Shown: positions 1 through 8,847 of the stretch, piece by piece
How positions within the stretch are numbered: the first letter of the stretch is position 1
Layout: the number at the start of each line of letters is the position of its first letter
Assembly (NCBI RefSeq): GCF_025499515.1
Contig: NZ_JAMKFA010000014.1
Coordinates: 95,759-159,758, forward strand
Source of the DNA: Flavobacterium odoriferum
Lineage (GTDB): Bacteria > Bacteroidota > Bacteroidia > Flavobacteriales > Flavobacteriaceae
Length of the DNA: 64,000 nt
Reading direction: 5' to 3'
The notes under the pieces: model-generated
What the model saw: the letters and a program-made list of their open reading frames with translations, nothing else
What the model was told of the DNA's origin: nothing
Databases searched by the model: none
Made by a program: the position numbers and the translations under genes

Positions 1-740
1 AAAGTACCTACGGAAATCGTCTTCATCCACAAACCGACGCTTTGTTTGAATTGGAAACCATCATCAATAATACATTCAACAAAGGCGGAACAGTTATAAT
101 TCCAAGTTTTGCGGTAGAACGTGTGCAAACTATGATGTATTTAATTTGGCAATTAAAAAAAGAAGAACGTATTCCAAATATGCCTTACATCATCGATACA
201 CCAATGGGAATTAGCGTTTTAGATGTTTTTAAAGACAATCGCACTTGGCACAAACTTTCCTTTGAAGATTGCGACGAAATGTGCAAAGTTTTTACGCTAA
301 TCTCCGATTATAAAGACAGCATGAATGCCGTTTACGATAAACAACCCAAAGTAGTCATCGCAGCAAGTGGAATGATTACAGGAGGAAGGGTTTTGTCGTA
401 TTTGGAAAGATTAATCGATAAACCAGAAACTACTGTAACATTGGTAGGTTATCAAGCTGAGGGAACTCGCGGTAGAAAATTATTAGAAGGCGCACAAGAA
501 ATTAAAATTTACGGGAAATATTATCCAGTGCAAGCAAATATTATGATAATCGAAAGTTTATCCGCTCATGGTGACCAAAAAGATTTACTGAATTGGTTAT
601 CCGAATTGGAAACCAAACCTAAAAAAGTATTCTTAGTTCATGGCGAAAATGAAGCCGCTGATGAATTGCGATTAAAAGTACAAGAACAATATGGTTTTGA
701 AGCTCAAGTGCCATTTTTAGGACAAGTGATTGAAATTTAG
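1..740 (+). CDS. MBL-fold beta-CASP ribonuclease/hydrolase, 3' part
   Basis: Partial gene that enters from the left edge. The frame is open from base 3 and reads STYGNRLHPQTD before the first possible start, so the true start lies outside the window. What remains is the end of a metallo-beta-lactamase fold, the beta-CASP insertion and the C-terminal RNA-specificity (RMMBL) part: the segments ASGMITGGRVLSYLERL, YQAEGTRGRKLLEG and SLSAHGDQKDLLNWL are typical, and the SAHGD histidine is a family metal ligand. Relatives are zinc-dependent RNA-processing exo/endonucleases such as archaeal-type CPSF homologues; the exact RNA substrate of the bacterial versions is uncertain. It ends 46 bp before the metal cassette and is probably unrelated to it. 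Confidence 0.85.
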   Translation, partial: STYGNRLHPQTDALFELETIINNTFNKGGTVIIPSFAVERVQTMMYLIWQLKKEERIPNMPYIIDTPMGISVLDVFKDNRTWHKLSFEDCDEMCKVFTLISDYKDSMNAVYDKQPKVVIAASGMITGGRVLSYLERLIDKPETTVTLVGYQAEGTRGRKLLEGAQEIKIYGKYYPVQANIMIIESLSAHGDQKDLLNWLSELETKPKKVFLVHGENEAADELRLKVQEQYGFEAQVPFLGQVIEI

Positions 741-786
741 AATAAAATTAACGCAAATTAAAATTCAATTTCCTATTTTTGCTTCG

Positions 787-1194
787 ATGAATTTCAGAAA
801 ACACATAAGTATTGTATTAGCTTCCTTAGTATTGCTTGCCAATTTAGGGTTGAGTTTTGCTGTGCATTATTGTAAAGATGAAATTGCATCGGTTTCTTTT
901 CAATATCAAGAAGACAAACCTTGTGTTGAAGATATAAAATCATGTTGTGCTACAGCAGATTCTCACGATTCTTGTTGTTCCAACAAACTAATCAAAGTTG
1001 AAAAAAAGACCGATGATATATTGGTTAAAACCCTTCAATTAGATTTAGAACCAACTGTTTTTGTTGCTGATTGGAAACCAAATTTTGTTGCATTTGAATC
1101 AGATAATATCGTTTCAAATGAAGTGGCTTTTTACTGCGATTCTCATGCGCCGCCACTCTACAAACTTTACTGTCAATTGGTTTTTTACGCATAA
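787..1194 (+). CDS. HYC_CC_PP family protein
   Basis: Small exported Cys-rich protein of 135 aa. I chose the ATG at 787 because a typical signal peptide follows at once (about residues 1-25); the longer reading from 730 would overlap the preceding gene and adds an unlikely leader. The three family signatures are visible in order: HYC at residues 27-29, paired cysteines (SCC near 52-54, SCC near 62-64), and SHAPP near the C-terminus. The family is common in Bacteroidota beside TonB-dependent receptors and heavy-metal-associated proteins, which is exactly the context here. A role in binding or delivering a soft metal such as copper is inferred from the cysteines and the neighbours and has not been shown. 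Confidence 0.8.
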   Translation: MNFRKHISIVLASLVLLANLGLSFAVHYCKDEIASVSFQYQEDKPCVEDIKSCCATADSHDSCCSNKLIKVEKKTDDILVKTLQLDLEPTVFVADWKPNFVAFESDNIVSNEVAFYCDSHAPPLYKLYCQLVFYA

Positions 1195-1250
1195 TTTTAT
1201 TGTTTTTTATTCTGTAAATCAAAGAATTAATAACAATAAATAATCTTATT

Positions 1251-3545
1251 ATGTTTAAAAATATAGCGTTTTTGCTATTCTTTGTTTCTCAATTTATTTA
1301 TTCTCAAGAAACCATAAAAGGAATAGTAACAGACGAAAATAATCAACCTTTATTAGGTGCTAATGTGTTTTGGTTCAATACTGCAATTGGAACTACAACA
1401 GATGAAAATGGGAATTTTACCATAAAAAAATCTCCCGAAACTACTTTTTTAGTAATCAGTTACATTGGATTTGAAACTAAAAAAATAGAAATTACTTCAA
1501 CTACGATTTCTGTTGTATTAAAAGAAGTAAATACCTTAAAAGAAGTCGTGGTTTCTAAAACCAAAAAAGGAACAGAACATTCCTTATACAAAGTTCAAAA
1601 TGTCCAAGTAATGGGGCAAAAAGAGTTGCTTAAAGCGGCTTGTTGTAATTTGTCTGAAAGTTTTAGTACAAACCCATCCATCGATGTTAATTTTTCGGAT
1701 GCTGTAACAGGAAATCGTCAGATTAAAATGTTAGGATTAACAAGTCCATATATTTTAATAGCGGAAGAAAATATTCCTTCTGTTCGTGGCGCTTCGCAAG
1801 CTTACGGATTGTCTTTTGTGCCGGGAACTTGGGTAGAAAGTATTCAAATTACCAAAGGTGCAGGAAGCGTAATTAATGGTTACGAAAGTATTTCAGGCCA
1901 AATTAATTATGAAGTTTTGAAACCTTCTAATGACATTCCGTTTTTCTTAAATGCGTATGCTTCGCAGGATGAACGTTATGAAATTAACACACATTTCAAT
2001 AACAAATTTTCTGATAAATTGAGTTCGACTTTGTTTTTACACGGAAATACACGTGTTGGGAAAAATGATATGAATGATGATGGATTTTTAGATGGTCCAA
2101 TCGGAAAACAAGTCAATATTTTAAACCGTTGGCAATATAACGATGCCGAAAATGGAATCGTAAGTTTTTTAAATGTTCGCTACATGAATGATGAAAAACA
2201 AGCGGGAGAAATGGATTTCAATCCAGATACTGATAAGTTAACAACAAATGCTTGGGGAAGCGAAATTAATACTGAAAAAATAGAAATTTCAAACAAAACA
2301 GGTTACGTTTTTCCAGAAATGCCTTATCAAAGTTTTGGATTTCAAAATTCGTTTCAATCGCACAAACAAGATTCGTATTTTGGGTTAAATCAGTATGATA
2401 TTCATCAAAAAAGTTTTTATTCGAATTTATTATTCAATTCGATTATCAATAACACTAAGAATAAATTTACAACGGGTTTAAACTTCACTTACGATGATTA
2501 TAACGAATTCGTAGCGGTGAATTTTAGCCGTGATTTTTCAAGAATTGATAACTCAGTTGGTGCTTTTTTTGAATATACCTATGACAATACCGATAATTTC
2601 AGTTTGATTGCTGGAGCACGAGTTGACAATCACAATCGTTTAGGAACTTTTATCACGCCGAGATTGCATCTTCGTTATAATCCTTGGAAAGAAGCCGTAA
2701 TTAGAGCTTCAGCAGGAAGAGGAAAACGCGCTGCTAATATTTTTGCTGAAAACCAACAATTATTCGCATCTAACAGAAATTTCTCAATCTTGAATACGGA
2801 TGGAAAATTATACGGATTAAACCCAGAAATTGCATGGAATTACGGTTTAAGTTTTATCCAAAAATTCAAATTAGCAGGAAAAGATGCCGAAGTAATTTTA
2901 GATTATTATAGAACGGATTTCCAGAATCAAGCGGTGGTTGATGTTGATGCTTCTCCGCAAGATGTTTTATTTTATAATTTAGATGGGAATAGTTTTGCTA
3001 ATTCATTTCAAGCGGAATTTTCTATTGATTTGATGACGCATTTGACTTTTAAAACAGCTTACAAATATTACGACGTGCAAACGCAATTCACAAGAGGACA
3101 ATTGGAAAAGGCATTGCAAGCAAAACACCGAGTTTTTGGAAATTTAGCTTATGAAACACATATTAAAGACAAAGGACAACAATGGAAGTTTGATTTAACT
3201 TACAATTGGTTAGGAGGGCAACGTTTACCTTATACACAATCAAATCCTACGCAATATCGTTTGGATGAATATGCACCAGCTTTCGGAACATTAAATGCTC
3301 AAATTACTAGAACGTTTTCAAGCGTTTTTGAAGTGTATGTTGGAGGAGAAAATATGACGAATTACAAACAAACCAACGGAATTATTCAAAATGAAAACCC
3401 TTTTGGTACTTATTTTGATAGTAGTATGATATACGGACCCACTTTTGGTTCTATGTATTATGCTGGATTGCGATTTAAAATTAAAGAAAAGAAAAAAGAC
3501 CAAGATGACCACATTCACATCGAAGGCGAACAACATAATCATTAA
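1251..3545 (+). CDS. TonB-dependent receptor, probable metal uptake
   Basis: Outer-membrane receptor of 764 aa. Residues 1-18 form a signal peptide; about 20-95 form a carboxypeptidase-regulatory-like beta-sandwich (GIVTDENNQPLLGANV); the plug follows (about 115-225, including KAACCNLSESF and VTGNRQIKMLGL), then a 22-strand-type barrel to the end. The paired Cys in the plug and the His-rich tail (DDHIHIEGEQHNH) are unusual for a sugar or siderophore receptor and fit a transition-metal ligand. It sits between the HYC_CC_PP gene and a secreted HMA-domain gene, 16 bp upstream of the latter, so the three probably form one operon. The substrate (copper is my first guess) is inferred. Confidence 0.85.
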   Translation: MFKNIAFLLFFVSQFIYSQETIKGIVTDENNQPLLGANVFWFNTAIGTTTDENGNFTIKKSPETTFLVISYIGFETKKIEITSTTISVVLKEVNTLKEVVVSKTKKGTEHSLYKVQNVQVMGQKELLKAACCNLSESFSTNPSIDVNFSDAVTGNRQIKMLGLTSPYILIAEENIPSVRGASQAYGLSFVPGTWVESIQITKGAGSVINGYESISGQINYEVLKPSNDIPFFLNAYASQDERYEINTHFNNKFSDKLSSTLFLHGNTRVGKNDMNDDGFLDGPIGKQVNILNRWQYNDAENGIVSFLNVRYMNDEKQAGEMDFNPDTDKLTTNAWGSEINTEKIEISNKTGYVFPEMPYQSFGFQNSFQSHKQDSYFGLNQYDIHQKSFYSNLLFNSIINNTKNKFTTGLNFTYDDYNEFVAVNFSRDFSRIDNSVGAFFEYTYDNTDNFSLIAGARVDNHNRLGTFITPRLHLRYNPWKEAVIRASAGRGKRAANIFAENQQLFASNRNFSILNTDGKLYGLNPEIAWNYGLSFIQKFKLAGKDAEVILDYYRTDFQNQAVVDVDASPQDVLFYNLDGNSFANSFQAEFSIDLMTHLTFKTAYKYYDVQTQFTRGQLEKALQAKHRVFGNLAYETHIKDKGQQWKFDLTYNWLGGQRLPYTQSNPTQYRLDEYAPAFGTLNAQITRTFSSVFEVYVGGENMTNYKQTNGIIQNENPFGTYFDSSMIYGPTFGSMYYAGLRFKIKEKKKDQDDHIHIEGEQHNH

Positions 3546-3561
3546 TTAAACTGAAAATAAA

Positions 3562-3906
3562 ATGAAAAAAATAGTAGTAATAATTATATCGAGTCTTTTT
3601 TCGCTAACAATGGTAGCTCAAGAAAAGAAAAGCAAAAACAAAAAAGTGGAATTCAAAGTAGCAGGAAATTGTGAAATGTGTGAAAAACGTGTTGAAAAGG
3701 CTGCTTTTTCTGTAAAAGGAGTAAAAAGTGCAGAATGGCACGCTGATCATGGAGATATTCATTTGATTATTGATGAAACAAAATGTTCAGCCGTAGATGT
3801 AGCAAAAGCAATTGCTGCTGTGGGTCACGACACCGAATTTGTAAAAGCAAAAGATGAAGATTATGATAAACTTCATGGTTGTTGTAACTACGAAAGAATA
3901 GAGTAA
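3562..3906 (+). CDS. Secreted heavy-metal-associated (HMA) domain protein
   Basis: Protein of 114 aa with a signal peptide (about residues 1-20) and one HMA ferredoxin-like domain. The metal-binding loop is GNCEMCEKRV, with Cys37 and Cys40; a further Cys pair (HGCCNYE) lies near the C-terminus. HMA domains bind Cu(I), Zn(II) or similar ions through the CxxC pair and pass them on. Because it is exported and lies directly behind the TonB receptor, it may act as a periplasmic metal carrier for metal taken up by that receptor. It is the last gene of the cassette; a strong hairpin terminator starts two bases after the stop codon. Confidence 0.85.
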   Translation: MKKIVVIIISSLFSLTMVAQEKKSKNKKVEFKVAGNCEMCEKRVEKAAFSVKGVKSAEWHADHGDIHLIIDETKCSAVDVAKAIAAVGHDTEFVKAKDEDYDKLHGCCNYERIE

Positions 3907-3907
3907 C

Positions 3908-3943
3908 AAAAAATCCGATTAGAAATTTCTAATCGGATTTTTT
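3908..3943. terminator. Intrinsic terminator of the metal cassette
   Basis: Perfect palindrome with arms AAATCCGATTAGA and TCTAATCGGATTT, an AT-only loop, and a T-run directly after it. The same two 13-nt arms recur in the hairpin at 11224-11263. Confidence 0.9.
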
Positions 3944-3966
3944 GTTAAAATTATTTGTAATTTAAA

Positions 3967-3995
3967 TTGCTGAATCAAAATATACTATACATTTG
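3967..3995 (+). promoter_or_regulatory. Predicted sigma-A promoter of the carbon-uptake operon
   Basis: TTG at 3967-3969, an 18-nt spacer, and TACATTTG at 3988-3995 match the Bacteroidota promoter consensus (TTG-N19-TAnnTTTG). Transcription would begin near 4001-4003, just upstream of the GTG start at 4016 and downstream of the cassette terminator. Confidence 0.6.
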
Positions 3996-4015
3996 TACTT
4001 TCTTTTAGGTAGAAA

Positions 4016-4396
4016 GTGAAACCAATTTTGAGTAATAGTAAACGACTATTTTTTATTTTTCCATTACTCGCAATATCAATGTGGGTTTTTGGTATTGGTC
4101 AAAATTTAAATTCGATTCCAGAATTTTCGTATTCTAAGTTTTCACAAGAGCATAAAAACAAAGAAATTACCAAGGTTACACATTCAAGTTTTGAAGAAGG
4201 TGAAATTATTATAATTGAATTAGAACCTGAAATTGAAACCGATATTGAATGGTTTGGATTTGAAAACACTACCTATAATTTCAATTTAACACTTAAAGAA
4301 AAGAAAGTTCAATTTCAAGAATTTTCTAATTTTTACTCAAAAAAAATAATTCCACTTTACGATTTATATTGTAATTGGAAATTTCATTTGTCTTAA
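4016..4396 (+). CDS. Small membrane-anchored protein of unknown function
   Basis: I do not recognise this 126-aa protein. The GTG start at 4016 is preferred because it keeps a complete hydrophobic helix (about residues 10-28, RLFFIFPLLAISMWVFGIG); the first ATG at 4079 would cut that helix. The rest is a soluble acidic domain rich in Glu and aromatic residues (GEIIIIELEPEIETDIEWFGFEN), predicted to lie outside the cytoplasm. It is the first gene after the promoter at 3967 and lies about 80 bp upstream of dabA, so it is probably co-transcribed with the carbon-uptake genes. It could be an accessory subunit, but nothing in the sequence proves it. Confidence 0.55.
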   Translation: MKPILSNSKRLFFIFPLLAISMWVFGIGQNLNSIPEFSYSKFSQEHKNKEITKVTHSSFEEGEIIIIELEPEIETDIEWFGFENTTYNFNLTLKEKKVQFQEFSNFYSKKIIPLYDLYCNWKFHLS

Positions 4397-4473
4397 TACG
4401 ATAATTGTTTTTTTTAGATTTCAAACCCTTTGAAATCAATGATTTATTTGTATTAATTCAATTTCATTATAAA

Positions 4474-6963
4474 ATGAAAACACAAAATGTTGGTTTTGAT
4501 GAACACAAAGTGCTTCATCACTTAACCCATTATTTACCAGCACAAAATCCGTTGAAAGACTTTGTGCATCACAATACATTACACGCATTTCAACATAAAG
4601 AGTTTCACGAAGCTTTAGCAAAAGCCAATACAATTTTTGGTTATAAAACTTATCTTTCTTTGGTAGAGTTTAGAAGCAGATTTGCTAAAAATGAGATTAA
4701 GGAAAACGTTTTAGACTATATTATTTCGAAAAATAAAGGAATTGAAAATATAGAATCTTGGAAGCATAAATTATTACATCAATCGTATGATGAATCCGTT
4801 CAATCAAGAATAGGAAATTTACGCGCCAATTGGAAAAAAGAATATGCTATAAATCTTGAGAAATCAACACATAGTTTGTTGTTTAGAGTTTTGTGTAGCT
4901 ATTTAGACCAGGGAATTGCCATGTGGACTTTTCCTGAAAACGAGAATGGTTTTCTTAACTCAATAATTGCTTTAGAAAAAAATGCAGCAACTGGAATTTT
5001 TACTTCAAAACGAGTAAAAGAATTGCTATTCAATAAGGCTTCAATAACACAATTGTTAGAAATTGTTGTAGGAAAAGAAGAATTGTACGAACATTATTTG
5101 TTTGATCAACAATTTTCTCACCCAGGATGGAGTGGCATGATTGCTACTATTGAATCCAACCCAAGTTCACTTTTAGATAGCAAACCCATTACTTTTGAAG
5201 AACTAGTACAATTTGAATTACTATTAGAGATTGATGTTTTAGATAAAAAATTCAATAGTAACTGGTCGCCACTAGGTCTTAAGGTCAGAGCAGAAGAATA
5301 TCATTTGTTTGATGCTATAAAATATAACGAGCTATTTGATGTATTATCACTTTGGCAACAAGCTTTTGAATTTAGCTTTTATGATGAGGTATTATCTGGA
5401 GTAAAAGAAGTAAACGAGATTACTATTGCCGAGAAACCAAGTTTTCAAGGAATGTTTTGTATGGACGATAGAGAATGTTCGTTTAGAAGACATATCGAAC
5501 ATATCGACAAACAAGCAGTAACTTTTGGAACAGCAGCTTTTTTTAATTTTGAATTTTATTTTCAGCCTGTTGGTGGAAAATTTCACACAAAATTATGTCC
5601 TGCACCAGTAACGCCTAAATATTTAATTAAAGAAGAACATAGGAAGAAAAAACAAGCTAAAGATTTGCATTATCACAAGCAATCTCATTCGTTGTTATTT
5701 GGTTGCATAATTAGTCAAACTTTAGGGTTTTCTTCGGCATTCAAGTTGTTTTTGAATATTTTCAAACCTTCGATGTCACCAGCAACTACAGCTTCTTTCA
5801 AGCATTTGCATAAAAAATCAAAATTGGTTATTGAAAACAATAACAATGAAAAAGTTGACGATTTGCAAGTTGGTTTTACCATCGAAGAAATGGCAAATAG
5901 GATAGAAGGATTACTAAAAAGCATTGGCTTGGTACAAAATTTCGCCCCAATTGTTTATGTGGTAGGTCATGGAGCAACAAGTGTAAATAATACACATTAT
6001 GCAGGTTACGATTGTGGTGCTTGTTGTGGTAGACCAAGTTCGGTAAACGCAAAAGTGGCATCTTATGCGGCTAATCATCCAAGTGTGAGGGATATATTGA
6101 AAGAGAGAGGAATTAATATTCCAGCAGAAACTCAATTTTTACCAGCTTTACATGATACTACACGCGACGAAATTGCATTTTATGATGAAGACATTTTGAA
6201 CGATGTCAATAAAAAGTTACATCATGAAAATGCAATCACCTTTGAAATAGCTTTAGCAAATAACGCCAAAGAACGTTCCAGAAGATTTGATACGATTGAT
6301 TCGACCGAAACGATTGAAAAAATTCATGAAAACGTTAAAAAAAGAGCTTTTTCTTTATTTGAACCTCGACCAGAATTAAATCATGCTACCAATGCCATGT
6401 GTGTAGTTGGTAGAAGAAGTTTGTCGAAACAATTATTTTTAGACAGACGTTCTTTTTTAAATTCTTATGATTATCAAATTGATGCTTCGGGGGATTATTT
6501 AGCCGTAATTCTGGGTCAAGTAGCGCCAGTTGCTGGAGGAATTAATTTGGAATATTATTTTTCGAGAGTAGACAATCAAAAATTAGGTGCAGGTTCAAAA
6601 TTACCTCATAACGTAATGGGATTAATTGGTGTTGCCAACGGAATTGATGGCGATTTGCGCCCAGGTTTACCCAGTCAAATGATAGAAGTCCATGATCCAA
6701 TACGATTATTAGCGGTTGTTGAGCATTATCCTGAAGTAGTTAAAAAAGCGATTTCAAAAAACCCAGCTACTTATGAATGGTATAAAAACGAGTGGTTACG
6801 ATTAGCGGTTGTTCATCCAGAAACGAAACAGATTTTTGTTTTTGAACAAGAAGAATTCATCGAATATCATCCAATTCAAAAAGCTAGTCTTATTGAAAAT
6901 GAGTTAGCATTAGCTGAAAAAACAAAGGAAAATCTTCCAGTAGGAATTCTAACAAACGCTTAA
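4474..6963 (+). CDS. dabA: DabA, inorganic carbon transporter subunit (DUF2309)
   Basis: 829-aa member of the DUF2309/DabA family, distantly similar in its active site to beta-carbonic anhydrases. The ATG at 4474 (MKTQNVG) is taken as the start; the in-frame upstream stretch looks non-coding. The four zinc-site residues of the family are present: Cys329 and Asp331 in MFCMDDRECSF, His499 in VVGHGATS, and Cys514 in YDCGACCG. DabA couples with the membrane protein DabB to accumulate dissolved inorganic carbon, driven by the cation gradient. The gene is followed after 4 bp by dabB and then by a SulP transporter, which strongly supports the assignment. In a heterotroph the bicarbonate probably feeds carboxylations or pH balance. 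Confidence 0.9.
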   Translation: MKTQNVGFDEHKVLHHLTHYLPAQNPLKDFVHHNTLHAFQHKEFHEALAKANTIFGYKTYLSLVEFRSRFAKNEIKENVLDYIISKNKGIENIESWKHKLLHQSYDESVQSRIGNLRANWKKEYAINLEKSTHSLLFRVLCSYLDQGIAMWTFPENENGFLNSIIALEKNAATGIFTSKRVKELLFNKASITQLLEIVVGKEELYEHYLFDQQFSHPGWSGMIATIESNPSSLLDSKPITFEELVQFELLLEIDVLDKKFNSNWSPLGLKVRAEEYHLFDAIKYNELFDVLSLWQQAFEFSFYDEVLSGVKEVNEITIAEKPSFQGMFCMDDRECSFRRHIEHIDKQAVTFGTAAFFNFEFYFQPVGGKFHTKLCPAPVTPKYLIKEEHRKKKQAKDLHYHKQSHSLLFGCIISQTLGFSSAFKLFLNIFKPSMSPATTASFKHLHKKSKLVIENNNNEKVDDLQVGFTIEEMANRIEGLLKSIGLVQNFAPIVYVVGHGATSVNNTHYAGYDCGACCGRPSSVNAKVASYAANHPSVRDILKERGINIPAETQFLPALHDTTRDEIAFYDEDILNDVNKKLHHENAITFEIALANNAKERSRRFDTIDSTETIEKIHENVKKRAFSLFEPRPELNHATNAMCVVGRRSLSKQLFLDRRSFLNSYDYQIDASGDYLAVILGQVAPVAGGINLEYYFSRVDNQKLGAGSKLPHNVMGLIGVANGIDGDLRPGLPSQMIEVHDPIRLLAVVEHYPEVVKKAISKNPATYEWYKNEWLRLAVVHPETKQIFVFEQEEFIEYHPIQKASLIENELALAEKTKENLPVGILTNA

Positions 6964-6967
6964 TATC

Positions 6968-8836
6968 ATGGAACATATACTTCAATATTTTTTATTAGTA
7001 CCTTTTTTAGGGTTTGTCGTAAGTATCTTTTTACCAGAGAAAAACGAAAAATTAATATCTGGAATTGCTTTCGGAACGGTTTTTATTCAATTTTTGGGAT
7101 TGGTATTGTTTATCGGTTTTTGGATTTTTAATGGTTCAGAAGATTTGAATTTAAAAGAAATAACACTTTTAAAAACAGATCATTATGAGTTTTTTATAGA
7201 TTTTTATTTTGATAAAATTGGTGCGGTTTATTTGTTTGTTGGGGCTTTGTTAACCTCAATGATAACAACTTATAGCCGTTATTATTTGCACAGAGAAAAA
7301 GGATATAAACGTTTTTTTAATACCGTTTTGTTTTTCTTTTTTGGTTATAATTTGGCCATTTTAGCAGGTAATTTCGAAACCTTATTTATTGGTTGGGAAA
7401 TCATCGGAATTTCATCATTTTTATTAATCGCATTTTATAGAGAACGTTATTTGCCAGTAAAAAACGCATTTAAAGTGTTTTCAATTTACAGAATTGGCGA
7501 TGTCGGATTACTACTAACCATGTGGGCAAGCCATCATTTATTTCATGAAAATATTACGTTCATGAAGTTGAATAATTATGAGTTGGTTAACGAACATTTA
7601 CAAAGTCATTCATTTATTGGTGTTTTTATAGCACTTTGTTTGGCTTGTGCGGCTGCGGCAAAATCGGCTCAAATTCCGTTCTCATCATGGTTGCCAAGAG
7701 CAATGGAAGGACCAACGCCATCAAGTGCAATTTTCTATGGTTCATTATCCGTGCATTTAGGCGTTTTCTTAATGTTAAGAACCTATCCATTTTGGGAACA
7801 TCAAACCACTATGCGAATTGCTATTGGTTTAATGGGATTTACAACCAGTATTGCTGCATCATTAATGGCGAGAGTTCAATCTTCGGTAAAAAGTCAGGTC
7901 GCTTATAGTTCCATATCTCAAATTGGTATTATTTTCATCGAAATTGCATTAGGATTTGAAACGTTGGCTTTAATTCACTTTGCAGGAAATGCATTTTTAA
8001 GAACGTACCAACTGTTAGTTTCGCCATCTGTGGTGAGTTATTTGATTCGAGACCAATTTTACAATTTCCAGCCAAAAAGTAAAAAAGCTAATTTATTTTT
8101 TCCAAAACGAATTGAAAACTCTTTGTATATTCTTGCTTTAAAGGAATTTAATTTGGAAGGCTTCTTGAATTTGGTACTTTGGAAACCCTTAAAAACAATC
8201 GGAAAGTTATTAGATTTTTTAGATATCAAAAGAGTGTATTCCTTTTTTATTCCGCTTTTTGTATTGGGCTTTTTAGCTTATAAATTCAAAGTAGATTTGC
8301 CACAACAACTTATTTCGGTTTTACCTGAAGTCTTCGCGTTTATTGGATTGGTATTTGTTTTTAAATCCTTTTCAGAACGAAAAAGTCCGTTTCTAGCCTG
8401 GATATTAATCGTATTAAATCATTTTTGGATTGCTTTAGCCATTGTGTTTAATGACAAAGTTAGCGTAAGCGAGATTGCCTTTTATTTAGCAGGAATTATT
8501 CTGGCAGGAGGCATAGGTTATATTGCTTTGCTTCAGCTGAAAAAAATAGAAATGCGGATTTTAATTAGTCAATATTTAGGACATGTTTACGAACATCCAA
8601 AATTTGCTTTCTTTTTCTTGTTGGCAACACTTGGAATTACTGGATTTCCAATCACTTCAACATTTATTGGCGAAGATTTGATTTTTAGTCATATTGGTAG
8701 TAATCAAGTTATTCTTGCCTTTTTCGTAGCATCAAGTTTTGTGGTTTCAGGTATTGCTGGAATCCGAATTTATGCACGTTTATTTCTTGGACCTCATGTA
8801 AAAACATACCATGAGTTGCCTTACAAATCATCATAA
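6968..8836 (+). CDS. dabB: DabB, NuoL/MrpA-like membrane subunit of the inorganic carbon pump
   Basis: 622-aa polytopic membrane protein of the proton-conducting transporter family (NuoL/ND5-like), with many hydrophobic helices and the family segments LFIGWEIIGISSFLLIAFYR and KSAQIPFSSWLPRAMEGPTP. NuoL proper would sit in a nuo operon; here the gene starts 4 bp after dabA, the diagnostic arrangement of DAB systems, where DabB provides the ion path that energises DabA. A SulP gene follows 11 bp downstream. Nothing looks truncated. A stand-alone Mrp-type antiporter subunit is the alternative, but the partner gene argues against that. Confidence 0.88.
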   Translation: MEHILQYFLLVPFLGFVVSIFLPEKNEKLISGIAFGTVFIQFLGLVLFIGFWIFNGSEDLNLKEITLLKTDHYEFFIDFYFDKIGAVYLFVGALLTSMITTYSRYYLHREKGYKRFFNTVLFFFFGYNLAILAGNFETLFIGWEIIGISSFLLIAFYRERYLPVKNAFKVFSIYRIGDVGLLLTMWASHHLFHENITFMKLNNYELVNEHLQSHSFIGVFIALCLACAAAAKSAQIPFSSWLPRAMEGPTPSSAIFYGSLSVHLGVFLMLRTYPFWEHQTTMRIAIGLMGFTTSIAASLMARVQSSVKSQVAYSSISQIGIIFIEIALGFETLALIHFAGNAFLRTYQLLVSPSVVSYLIRDQFYNFQPKSKKANLFFPKRIENSLYILALKEFNLEGFLNLVLWKPLKTIGKLLDFLDIKRVYSFFIPLFVLGFLAYKFKVDLPQQLISVLPEVFAFIGLVFVFKSFSERKSPFLAWILIVLNHFWIALAIVFNDKVSVSEIAFYLAGIILAGGIGYIALLQLKKIEMRILISQYLGHVYEHPKFAFFFLLATLGITGFPITSTFIGEDLIFSHIGSNQVILAFFVASSFVVSGIAGIRIYARLFLGPHVKTYHELPYKSS

Positions 8837-8847
8837 AATTGTTAAAA

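Noticed and set aside
787..1222. Short overlapping frames at 1025-1222 and 1061-1243
   Set aside because: They overlap the well-supported HYC_CC_PP gene in other frames and encode low-complexity peptides.
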